Below, one piece after another: positions 1 through 11,115 of a DNA stretch of 29,191 bases (its first letter is position 1; each line of letters begins with the position of its first letter). Origin of the DNA: Diatrype stigma (taxonomy: Eukaryota > Ascomycota > Sordariomycetes > Xylariales > Diatrypaceae); the NCBI GenBank assembly GCA_022225965.2, contig JAKJXP020000197.1, forward strand, positions 1-29,191, written 5' to 3'. The position numbers and the translations under genes are program-made. Below the pieces are notes generated by a model, which did no database searches, was not told the origin of the DNA, and saw only the letters and a list, made by a program, of their open reading frames with translations.

Positions 1-480
1 TAGCGTTTAAAAGATGCGTGGAAATTTTTCGGGCCTTTTTTAAAAAAAGAGGCTCCCCGTAGCGCAGCGAAGGGCCGTAGCCTGTTTTTTTAAAAAAGGC
101 CCGAAAAATTTTATATTTACGCGCAGTTAATTTAAAAAATATATCGCAATATAAGGGCTATATAGAAAAGCTTGAATTACATAACCAGGTAATTTGTATT
201 TAATGGCTTGGCATATTGTATATAAAGAGCTTTTCCGTTCCTTAAACTAAAGATCGCTTCTTTTTTGATATATAACTAAATCTATATCCGAATTCCTTAC
301 CTGTGATCTTTTGAATGCGACAGGATGCTTGCTCATGGAATTTTCAAGCAGCCCTATTATCAGCAGCTGTATTCCAAATGGATAGCCCCCCTTAGGGCGT
401 ATACTAGCATTAGGGCTATAGGGGCAGATACGGGCTAATATCGTATATATAGGCGGCATTCGAGGCTATATAAGGCCTTC
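1..480. mobile_element. AT-rich remnant, possible transposon/MITE end
   Basis: This stretch is much richer in A/T than the genic parts of the window and opens with a long hairpin (annotated separately). A minus-strand open frame of about 70 codons (459 to 247) shows no domain that I recognise, and no transposase motif (DDE/DDD, BED finger, HTH) is visible. The call rests on base composition plus the hairpin only. No target-site duplication or partner inverted repeat could be found, because the element may begin outside the window. Confidence 0.3.
21..112. repeat. Long hairpin with 34-nt arms
   Basis: Bases 21-54 and 79-112 are reverse complements over 34 positions with about two mismatches, around a 24-nt GC-rich loop (55-78). 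Each arm contains the core TTTTTCGGGCCTTTTTTAAA. A stem of this length does not arise by chance in ordinary intergenic DNA; it resembles the end or body of a small non-autonomous DNA transposon. Whether it is transcribed is unknown. Confidence 0.75.
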
Positions 481-3400
481 AAATAGTGCACATGCTTCTT
501 TAGAGAGTGGATGCTAACATATACCGTAGGATCATTCAGTCTGTTCCATAAAACCATTTGATAAGCACATGGACTGAGTTAGGAGACGTGGTAGATCCGA
601 AAGACCGTTGTTCGTATGGATATGATACCCCGATCCAAACACCAGCCATGATCTTTAGTGATATTCTGAGTCAGAAACTCGGACATAAATATCCGTCAAA
701 TCTACGAAATCAATATATATATATAGCACAATGATTTACCTATATGTATATTCTAGACGCAGGGGCATAGGATTATGAACTGCACAGGGGATGAACCATA
801 CAAGAATTTACTTGGGGGCTTAACCCCTATTACACTATGCCCTAGGTACCCTATCCCTTTTGTTCGCTAATTAAAGAGGTTTCCCTATAATCCCCAAACA
901 GCTACACAATCAACATGCAAATGGGTTATACGGAATAGCTAGCTCCTCGATGCTTCAGGATTTGCTGCCCCTGAGATCATCCCACATACAGTGGATTTAA
1001 CCCCTATAGATTATGCTACTGCCACAGTTGCTTGTTGAAGGCAGTTCCCGGAATAGTCGCCATGTCAAAGATGGGTTATCTACAGTCCTCGAACAATTTG
1101 CTTCCTTGAGCAGCTTGTTGATTGTTGAGAAAGTCCGGAGGTAATTCGAATCTACCACTACTCAGTGACCGTCTACTACTCCTAAGATACGCGTAATATG
1201 GGGATAAGGAAGATAGAAACTTCCTGTACAGTAGACTATCTGATAGTTTAATCAGACGTTTGAATAAAAGCTATGTTTTTCCGATTGCTTCATCCTTTCA
1301 TATCACTGAAACAAGCTCGGTTGCCTGGCAACTCGTGACCACATGAACTAGCCTCTACTCATCTCTGATTAATAACCGAACCATTCTTCATTTCTACCAT
1401 ATCGCTCCTTCTGTCTTCTGGTACGGATCCCGAGGAGCTATATCTAGCCCGCTTGACATGATCAAGCAGACTTCTCCCGGCTAGCTATTCGATAGAGACC
1501 AGCCTAGGGTTACAGCATCGACAGTCGAGTCACAGCGTCACATTATGGGGGTGTCAGTCCTACTTCAAAGAGTAAGCGACGGAGAACTTCTACGAACCAT
1601 GACGTAGTAGGCTCTACACAGGCCCGGTTCAAGATGTTGGAAGCAACTGCTTTTCAACTGCCGCGATGTCTATCACTGTATGCAGTGGCGCGAGACCATA
1701 ATTCTATTACTGATTTGGATGTACTTAAGTAATTCGCCGACTAGCGAGCTGGTCCATGTGATGTATGACGACCTCATCGAGGGCTCCAAATAACAGCGAA
1801 CTTGCCTTGAGGATGTACATCAAACTCAGTTGTCTCGTTGATTAATGGCCCTGAATTGTCCCCTTGGCGATAGGCTTATAGCATCTGCCGATCAAAGCAA
1901 GTTTCCGACGAGTACACAACATTGCAATGGGAAAACCTATGATTGCGTAACTCAGTCCAGATTCACGAAGTCGGACCATCATATCTACCAAACGACGAAG
2001 AAACCGCATTGAGCAACCATACCTGAGACTCCCGAAGCGCATAACGTAATTAGAAGGCAAAATTGACCTCGGCTCATGATAATGAATTAACAGGTTACGA
2101 CAACTACTCTTAACCTACAGTCTCACGAAATGTTAATGGTTATGCATATAATACACATTACAAGATGCATGAAGAAGGGCAATACAGGTTGAATGACAAC
2201 AATGCGCCCATGTGATCATCGTCTTCGGGGAGAGCCTACCGTAGTCTCCCATTAGGTATCCCAGAGTTTGTGATCTATCATTCGGAACCCTACCGCGGAG
2301 AACGGATTCGTAAGCCTTGAGCTCGAGCAACCGGGGGAGGTCTTGATGCCTTGATGGGCCCCCATGCACGAAAGAAAAAAAGAAAAAAAAAAGGAGGAAT
2401 CATATTGTACGTACGAATAGTCTGGACACTAAATATTTATTTACATGGCTGGTTCATATAAAACCTGACTATCGATTCATGCAGAGCAGACATGAACGAA
2501 CTACATACGAAAGCTAGTGTATGACCTTGGTGGATGATGATGACCTTTGGTGGACCATTGCCTACCTAACTATAGTACTTCGTGGCCTCGTTGCTCTTGA
2601 TGTTGTTAATGTTGATCACCCAACCTCAATGCGGTATTCTAGAGGGTACAGTTGCGCATGGCATGTGAAATGGGACTGACCGGTCTGCCGGTAAATAAAC
2701 CACGTGGATCTGATATTGTGATAGGCGTTGGACCTTCTACGGGCCCCCCCGGCCCACGTGCGTTTTTCCCCAGGGTGCTGAAGATAGTTACTGTAACTTA
2801 CAAAGTAGAGGTACCTTGGGTACATAACGCACGCACGCACGCCCACTCGAAGGCCCCATACCCATGCCCATGCTCATGCCCCCTGCTGACGATGATGAAT
2901 AGTTCATGAAAGTATAGTTAGGCATAGTTAGTTTGATTTGGTAAACAAATCAACAACAGGAAATACCCCAGAGAGCATAATTATAATCATAGGCTGGGAG
3001 GCTGGGGATGATATTATGTACCAGCATACTATTATATACACAAGTTTTAGTTATGATGAACATGCATGGTCCAGCATACTACGTAGATGCACGACACCGT
3101 AACAGTGCTACGTAACGACGTATGTACAATACATGGTTGGTTGATGTTACTCTGAGCTGACCAGAGAGGACAGGACAGGGCAGGAATCAAGGATGATCGG
3201 TATGGTATCATGTTACATCTCGGCATTCGAACTCCGGGTAGTATTTCGGCACCGGTGCTGTCGTGGTCGGGTAGGGTTACAGTCATACAACATCGGGATT
3301 TATTGCCGTGTGTCTGAAACGTTGTTGTATTATGCAGGTAACTCTATATTTGCGTAACCAGGTAATATCATGTTACGCGACGATATACCGTAGGCATCAC

Positions 3401-4966
3401 CATCAGGTATAGGGACCATGGAGTCTATCGAAGCATAACGTGCCTACGTACAATAACCTCAGACCGACCGATGATCGGACGTGGTTGTCGTTTGTTCCTG
3501 TCGGCCAGTCTCCCCCCAACCAACTATTCTGTACTCAGTGTACTGTCCTGACTGCATAACGACTGACAGCCTAGGTACATATAGGTAGGTAACAAGGTGC
3601 TTCATAATCTGCTCCTTTCGGATGTACATAATCGTGAGAAGCTACCTCTAGGTGACGGATGGGAGGAAGCTGAGCGGATCTTCTTCACGACACCACGTAT
3701 TAGGTTCCCGTACGGCGTAGGTAGGGCAGTAGGACATCCTATCCATGCCGCAGATGATTAGAGTTATGCTCTGTCGGTACCATCGCTCGTGTTCGGATCC
3801 ATCTAGACTACAACACATGCGTATGTACCGTACACACGACGACTAGGTAGTAGTTACCTACACGCGAGCAATGGCCAGGCCTGCTGTTCGATGCATGCAT
3901 GAATTAGGGAGACCAAGCCGCTGGGACTCATACGTAAACACATTACGGGGAGACACAGCTGCCTGATGCCTACTTATGTATGCTGCCCCTGCCCACCGTC
4001 TCCTGTGAAATTATCGTGGACCTAGCTTTACGTACTCGTACTGTTACGAACCTATCGGCCCGAGCCCTAGTGGGATCGGGGACGTCCGGGGTGCGGTCCG
4101 GGCCGGTCATTACTAGGTATTTCCCCATTCGTGCGTTCCAAGTGGCCCTTCGGATCGTATACGAATATTGCGGATATAGTTCGTATATGGGGAATGATCG
4201 TCGGATCGCTATTCTCCAGAGGGCCCTTCGGTGGTACGTATACCATGGTATGCTACAACTATGTATAATCTTGGGGAGAACCCCAGAGGGTCCAGAGCTC
4301 TCGCCCAGTCTGGACCATTCACGCACACGCACACGCACGCAACCTTGCTAGTTTCACCGCTTTTCAGTACATGATTGGCTTTCTACCTGGTATCTAGTAT
4401 GGACTGCTGTAAGCTCTATCCCCCTCCCCATCCCCATCCCTCGCATGACCCCATTTACCTATTGCCCATACCTGGCAGATTTCCCGCCTTCCTCTCCACG
4501 TAATTCGCCCATCCCATCCGGGTAAGGGACCCCGTGTTCCCCGATAGGAGAAATGCAAATTTTCCTGGGTTCCCTGCTGCAGCAGTTCAGAATACAATAT
4601 CGGCTCCAACACCCACCCAACCGAACCTCGCGCAACCTCCCCTCCCCTCCCTTCTTTCTTCCTTTCCTAAATACACGTAGTCCACGCACATGCAGCTCGG
4701 TCCAGGGGTTCGCCTTGGCATGCGGACCGCGATTCGATTCATCGCGGCCCCCATGGACTTTCGTTCCCCCTTGCCTTTGATTTGGAACCCTGGAATAGGA
4801 TAGGAGAGAGAACACGGCTGGAATTTGCAGCGCGAGGCTGTCTACCACGAATAGGTAATTTTAATGCCATTATCAAGAATTGTTGCTCAGTAAGGACCGT
4901 CCTGTATTTCCTTTTCCTCCTTCTGTAAGCCATGACGTCTTCTGGACCCCACAATGATTTCCGAGC
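481..4966. other. Gene-poor intergenic region, no supportable gene
   Basis: Only short open frames with no recognisable protein signature occur here. Visible structure is limited to an A/G-rich tract near 2369-2399, an ACGC tetranucleotide run near 2827-2843, a 7-bp inverted repeat at 3352-3358/3372-3378, and a perfect 7-bp stem with a 7-nt loop at 4727-4747. Around 3970-4350 both strands are open for about 120 codons, but neither frame looks like a known family. Pyrimidine-rich stretches at about 4600-4680 could belong to a 3' flank of the NLR gene or to an unseen promoter. Confidence 0.5.
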
Positions 4967-7900
4967 CTATGATCGGAAAGTCCCGGTCACGCTGGGACGC
5001 CTACCTGTGAGGGCATCCAGCTCGGCCAGCTCGACCGCATACTCGGGCTCACCCTCGAGCATCTCGCGTATCAGGTCGATGGCCGTCTTCGTCTCGTACG
5101 AAGAATGGTCGTCCCGCAGACCACTGCGGGTCTCAATGGTCGCATGCGGATCTGCCCCGTGCATGAGGAGACCCTTGACCGCGGCAACCCACCGTGCCCT
5201 ATTCTGCATGAGCCGTGAGCTGGAACTGCTTTGCATCAGCTGAGACATAGTCATGTTCTGCCGTGAAAAGTATTGGCGCCCGGTCTTGAATGTCTTGACC
5301 CATATCTTGGGCGCGTCTTTCGGATCGGCTCCGCTCTCAAATAGTATGTCCAAAAATCGCGAATCCGGCATGTCGTGATGGAAGTCTACGTAGTCCCCGC
5401 TAAGTGACACACAAGCGGAGAACCCTTCGGCCTTGGGGCTCACCACGTAGTCAAGAAGCTCCTGTGCTTTGCTGCGTCGCACGTCCTCGGGTAAGACCTT
5501 AAGCTTCACAGCGACGTAGTTCACCAGGTTTGCTTGAACGGCAAGAGCTAGGAAGTCTTTCCGTTTGGGAGGCTTTCCAGTCTCCATTGGTTCATAGCCG
5601 GCCCAATGCTTGTTGCACAATGCTGGACACTTCGTCTCAAACCATTCCGTATCGTCGTAAAGTGGCACGTGACGTCGAAGCGATGTAACCCAGGCGTTTT
5701 GGTTGGCCAGGTCTAATTCATCCAATAGATCGCAGTAGCCCCTGAAATCCGGCACATCGTTGTCAATCCTGGCGGCATACCTCAGAGCGTTCGCAATGAG
5801 GAGCCATGCTTCCGGAAGAAACCGTACTTCTGGCCAGGCAGATACCGGTGGGCGTAGTACTTCAAAGCATTGTATATGCCTGATACAACCACTCAATAGG
5901 GAGATATCAAGCTCGACAGGGGTGGGCTGTTTCGGGATGATTTTATTCCAGACGTCCTTCCTGGCAGCGAACTCCTTGGCGGTTTGATGCATGAACACGA
6001 CACGCTGGCCACCCTCTGGCGGCCCTGACTCTACTTCCAGGAGGCCGGCACAGTGTGTTGTTAGGCGGCGCTGCATCTGGTCGCAAATGTCTCGAAGATC
6101 CTGAGCATCCCAGTTCCGAAGTCGGTCGTGTGTGACTCTTAGATAGCCCGCAGTCGGATTCTCTTGTTGTGCCCGACGATCAGCTAAGTATCCTTCCTCC
6201 GAAAAGGCAAGTGTGATCAAGGAAGGTGGCTCCTGTGCCCTCAGGACGAGCTGGAAAATCTTGCAAGTCTGTAGCTGGTACTCCTGGGGCAGGTTCTGTA
6301 TCATCCGCATATATAGGCCCTCTGTTCCTCCAAGTTGGTTAGGTAATGAGTCCAAAGTAATCCTTAATGTTTTCAAGGACCCTTCTACAACCATGTCGAT
6401 GGCCAGGCGGGCCCAAAGGACGTCTCCTCGGGATTTATTCGCGATCTCGCGGCAGAGAGCAGCCATGTTCGGTAAGCCAGGGACCGCTTGTTCTAAGCGA
6501 CCAGCGCAATATTGCGCGATGGATGTCTCTGAATGTGTGTGGACTCGGAGTCGTGAGTGACCGGCAAAGGCTTCCTCGAAAACTGGTAACTCTCTACTCG
6601 AGACACAGAGTTTGATCGTATCTTTACTTCCCATCTCGGTGATAAGTCGCCCAATGTCTCCATGACTCTCGTTGATCCATTTACTAGAACCCAAGCCAGC
6701 GTCTCCCTCATCCCCGTCATACACCAATGCGAAGTCTTCCGCCTTGTAATAATCTTTCCGATCCATAATTCGATACTCGTCCAACCCATCCACGAAGATG
6801 CATAGCTTCAGTCTCTGCGAGTCGTGGGCGAACAAAGAGTAGAATGCTTGACTGAGGTTGATAATGGTATTGAACGGGCTGGCGGGCGGCCATTCACAAC
6901 CGAAGAAGCTGGGGAAAGCGACTGATATCAGATCTCGCCTCGGTGTAAGTATCTGGTATAAAACGCTGCGTAGGATCCCCTCTCTAGATTTTTGAATATG
7001 GCTGCCTCCCTCGAAAAGAAAGACCGACGCCAGCAGCAGATCACCTCCTTGTGTCCATTCCTCCAACTCCTGTCTTGTTCTTTCACTGCGGTATGCGTAT
7101 TTCATCAGCGTCGATTTTCCGGAGCCGGCTTTTCCAGAAATCCAAAATATGGAATCGGGGGCTGTGAGCCAGTCATAGAAAGGGGATCCGCGCTGTTCAT
7201 CATCCTTAGCCGTCAAGATCCATTCACAGGTCTGACCATAAGCTTCGTCGATCCTATCTTCTCTGTCGTGTATCGAATCGAAGTAGAGTGCATCCAGAAT
7301 TTCTGCCAACACGTTAATCCTGATCCATGCTATCCTGTTAGCTCGAGTACATACCTTGGTTGCGAGTCTCCTTCGCTTCCAGTTCTATGAAGATGTTAGC
7401 CGTGACTCGCCCCGAGTGCACTCCGACATGCTCGCTCAGAGCCAGGAGTTGTCGAATATGGATGCTTACCATAAGGCTTTGGTCCCGAAGAAAGCTTGGT
7501 GATATATTTGATGATTTGGCGATATCCAAGGTCCTGCCGGTCGTCAAACCTGACTAGATCGACGTGATTAGTCAGAAATTCGTCTGTCTTGACGTTAAGA
7601 CCTTCATAAGTCGCTGCAGCTTTGGATATCATCTGTAGATCATTAGCACGAGCATTATAGACCAAGGGGCGCTGCATCGTCGTGGTACCTGTCCCGTTGG
7701 CATGGAAAGCCTCGCTCTAATGCACACAACTTGAATATCTCTGGAAATAAGGGCGAAAGTATCCCTTTGATTCTCGAGCATCTCCGAACTTTCTCGGAAC
7801 AACCGAAGCAGCTCCTTGCTTGGCTGGCGCGCCGCCATCTGAGCTGCGGTAGCAACCACTTCGCCGAGGCTCTGTTTGCCGCTATTCGAATGTGGCGTCC

Positions 7901-8453
7901 CTAAGAAGATGACGCCCACAGTTTTCGGGTAGACGTTCCCTAGTTCATGGTGGCTACCGTAAATCCGCGACATGGCTGCAGTTACTAGTGCCTCCTTGAT
8001 GACTAGCCCACCGAGTCCGTGGCCGATAAAAACAATTGGGCGGGACGTTCGGGACCGAATCGCGGCCATATCGGCCAGGAGGCTCTCGGCCTGGTCGGAG
8101 AAGGCATTGGTGCTACCGAAAGGGCCCGTCCAACCCCAGGTGATGACTCGTGAAACCTGAAAATCATCTCGGAGAAGATCTCGAGGCCAACAGATGCCCC
8201 GCTGGAACCAGTTCGCTATACGGTGCCCGAACAGATCGTGGACCACGACGATATCGATGCCCCCATCCCCGTCCGAGACCCCATCGTACAACACAAGCGC
8301 GCCCTTGCCGTCGGGGGTGGTGGCGAACGTCTCGATGCTTCCGCCACTGGAAATTGACTGGCTCGATTTCTCTAACTTGACACTGGAATCCTCTCGCGAT
8401 TGCCGCGACGACGATCGTGTAAGCCTCGCTAGCGTCTCTCTAATCTTTTTCAT
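4967..8453 (-). CDS. NLR-like protein: SesB-type alpha/beta hydrolase + NACHT NTPase
   Basis: Four exons on the minus strand: 8453-7689, 7632-7470, 7384-7355 (30 nt) and 7302-4967, joined by introns of 56, 85 and 52 nt with GT-AG ends, giving 1097 aa. The start is the first ATG of the open frame, preceded by a CT-rich leader; the frame extends about 37 codons further upstream without an ATG. Residues about 50-250 form a DUF676/SesB-like hydrolase: VHDLFGH near 71, nucleophile-elbow region IGHGLGG (143-149) and GTPHSNSG near 185. The elbow has Gly (146) where Ser is expected, so esterase activity is doubtful. The NACHT domain has Walker A GKAGSGKST (376-384), Walker B CIFVDGLDEY (487-496) and a following CVSSRE. 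The C-terminus has no tandem WD40/TPR array, only two LLxxGADP-type ankyrin-like patches. Fungal proteins of this architecture are implicated in non-self recognition and cell death; that role is inferred here. Confidence 0.9.
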
Positions 8454-8513
8454 CGTTTTGAGGGTTGTCGAATGGACGCGTGTGAGAAGAGAAGACTGAA
8501 GAGGGGAAGGCAC
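8454..8513 (-). promoter_or_regulatory. CT-rich leader of the NLR gene
   Basis: On the minus strand the 60 bases before the chosen ATG begin with a pyrimidine-rich run (CCTTCCCCTCTTCAGTCTTC and onward). CT-rich blocks just upstream of the start are common around transcription starts of filamentous fungi (established knowledge). The assignment as core promoter or 5' UTR is inference. Confidence 0.4.
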
Positions 8514-9025
8514 ATGTACGAGGTCTTGCGAGTATTCTTTGCCGTCAAACCCCTGCGGGCGTCTCTGGTCCTTGCTTCACGCCGCCAGCTTCACCGCTAA
8601 CAGAGCATACCCTTACAAACCATACAGAGTTCTAGAACAGCAGGAACGAACAACAGGACCATGAACCAGCCAGATCGCAGTTGAAGGTTATCGGATCGGA
8701 CCAGGCTGCTCTATGCGTTGGAACGGCGAAAGTCGGCTATGTAACTGCGCGGTTCGGGCTCGAATTGATGCATCGCCAACAACAAACACATCGACACAGA
8801 CGCTTCAAATTTGCAGATTGCGTCGGGTCCAGGGACTAAGCATTATGCGTCCCTCGAGGCCCAGGGCGAGGGCCCTCCTCACTGCCATAGCGGGATCGAC
8901 ATAGCCAGCGGGCGGAATACCGGAACCGAGCGGGTGGACTGTAGGGAGCCCAAGCACTGCTACGTGCCCTGCGTGCCCAGCCCCAGCCCTCACCCATCCA
9001 GCCATTGGGGAACGTCCAGAACTCA

Positions 9026-9057
9026 GGCACCCAAGCATCCAAGCACCCAAGCACCCA
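9026..9057. repeat. 8-nt minisatellite, four copies
   Basis: Four head-to-tail copies of AGCACCCA: the first starts with G instead of A and the second has T for C. No coding function is visible. Confidence 0.85.
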
Positions 9058-9290
9058 GGCAAGAGCAAATAGGGTTCGCACGATGGGCCAGGGTGCCCGG
9101 CTCGAACAGCATCATGTCATTCCTACCACTCAAACCCACATTACGGTCCCCATGCCAGCCATATGCGGTGTAGGATGCGCTGGGAGTGGTCAGGGCTGGC
9201 ACCAGTGCTCAGGGCTACCTACACTTGGCATGGCACGCATCGCCAATCTCGCACCTACCAGCAGCTCGAACAGAGTTGCATAACTGGGGC

Positions 9291-9320
9291 AAGTAGGGCC
9301 AAGTAGGGCCAAGTAGGGCG
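9291..9320. repeat. 10-nt tandem repeat, three copies
   Basis: Three consecutive copies of AAGTAGGGCC; the last ends in G instead of C. Confidence 0.9.
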
Positions 9321-9594
9321 AATGGGGCAGACAGGCAAATGGCCGTTTCGGAACATTCTTCTGCTGTTTCGTTTCGTTGTTTCTCGTTTCTTCAACGACC
9401 AACAACGACGCTTGTTCGGTAGTATTGTTCCCCTGCGCGCCGCGAGCTAACTGCTACTTGTACTATCCATGGATGTATGCAGAGGGGCAGAGGGGATGAG
9501 GGCGAATAGAAAGTTGCTTGACCGAGTGCCAAGGGGAGCAGGTCGTAGATCCTTGTTGCCCGTTTCAATTTTCATGGCAGGGACTGCCCTAGTA

Positions 9595-9648
9595 GTTGCT
9601 TTTATTGTCCTAGTTACTTTTATTGTCCTAGTTGCTTTTATTGTCCTA
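9595..9648. repeat. 18-nt tandem repeat, three copies
   Basis: Three consecutive copies of GTTGCTTTTATTGTCCTA, the middle one with A for G at the fourth base. The frame through it encodes a hydrophobic run, but the open frame is short and otherwise unconvincing as a gene. Confidence 0.9.
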
Positions 9649-10081
9649 TGTAGTTGCCCTAGTTTTCCTCGTCAAATGTGGAGAAACAAGGGGAAGGGGG
9701 GCCCTGGTCATCAAAACGTCGCTCTTGCTCTCGATGGATGTCCCCCCTCCCAGATTCTCTACCTGGGGCGGCAGGGCAGTCTGCAGTAAATCAGCAGGTA
9801 CCTATAACAGTCTATAACTAAACCTTAGAACCTCATCACTTCCTTCCCTACCTATCTACTTAAGGTAGGTATGTACACGGCATTTTCCGCGTAACGGCGG
9901 CACGGCTCCGGCAACGGAGACACAGCGGCGGAAATTCGATTCCGAACGTAGGTAGTGACTGCCCGTGACAATGTCTGCCGACGACCAGTCAGCCAGTCGC
10001 GCAGGGGACCATGTATATCGAATTTGACTGGCAAGTTCTTGCGATTCGAGAGCTCGCATCAGGTATCGTACCTCAAAACTT

Positions 10082-10097
10082 CATACATACATACATA
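10082..10097. repeat. CATA microsatellite
   Basis: Four perfect CATA units. Simple sequence; no function inferred. Confidence 0.85.
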
Positions 10098-11056
10098 CCG
10101 GTAACTACCTGCTAGTCTTCCAAGTAGTCGGTAGTGCAATTTACGTAGTAAATACTAGTTTAGTGGCCGACCACGCTTGACGGCCGGGACTCCACAGTCC
10201 ACACTGTGAAAAAGGGCGCCATCCCCACTCCCGTCGTGCTTTTGTTCTATAGGTATGGGAGGGGAGTCGGGCAGCAGCTTTCGAAGTGAAGAAACTTTGG
10301 GAAACTGCAGTCTGCTGTAGGCGACGATAGGTTTCTAGCTCGGGTGGTCACAGTTTATCCCCAGTTGTCTTCGTCTTGTCTTCCAAGGGCCCTTTGCACT
10401 AGATAGCTGGGCACGTTTAACATATTGCCTGAGCATGTAGGGAGGTAATTAGGTGTTCGTATTGGTATCCTGTAGGTTTCTCAGGGCATCCACACAGTCT
10501 GGCTGGGCTCCATTGAATCCGTAGATACCCCCTAGCACATAGACTAGATTGCCTGGCCTGTCCTTCCCTGCGTACTGGAATACACATACACCAGCTCTCC
10601 ATAACACGGAAGCTACTGTATGGCCCCCATATCGTGCCCTTTAGCCCGGCTTCCGCGTGCAATACCTGGTTATGCGGAGATACATGCTGACATGCTGACA
10701 ACTTAGAAGCTTGTGTGGTCGTTGTGTTGGCAGGTATCTTTGCAGTTATGTTTCAAGGTTGCAATGCAAGTACGAAGTCGACGGTGGTAAACTCTCTGAA
10801 GTACTCCGTTGCGCAATAATCAATTGTGTTACTATTGCGTCACGCACATCCACAATTATGTAAGATCACATTGTGCTCCTATGTGTGTCCCAAGCCGTCA
10901 GTCGGTGCGTCGGTGGGATGTGCGTTAATTACAGTAGTCTCCGGAGATCACCATCCCATCCAGAATGTTGGGTTCCCTCAGACCCCCTGGGTATGGGATG
11001 GGTAGGGGAGAAATCACCACGGAATCCCCGGCCAGAGGTCCCTAGCTGATCTAATT

Positions 11057-11115
11057 AACGTATTCCACCCCCATTCCGGACACACTAGGATTCCGGAATG
11101 GGGGTGGGATACGTT
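11057..11115. repeat. Imperfect palindrome, 24-bp arms, 11-nt loop
   Basis: Bases 11057-11080 (AACGTATTCCACCCCCATTC + CGGA) are the reverse complement of 11092-11115 with a single transition, flanking the loop CACACTAGGAT. It lies in non-coding DNA about 2.4 kb upstream of the terpene synthase. It could be a cruciform-forming site, a small foldback element, or the stem of a non-coding RNA; the sequence alone does not decide. Confidence 0.9.

Noticed and set aside
3970..4351. Open frames of about 122 codons on both strands
   Set aside because: No domain, start context or splice support; simultaneous openness on both strands fits chance in this composition.
4690..4750. tRNA-like sequence with a CTTGGCAT anticodon-loop-like part and a CCGCGAT/ATCGCGG stem
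   Set aside because: The acceptor stem does not pair and the loop sizes are wrong for a tRNA, so at most it is a decayed relic.
8454..8513. Earlier NLR start at GTG 8513
   Set aside because: Not an ATG; nuclear fungal genes normally start at ATG, and the first in-frame ATG is 8453.
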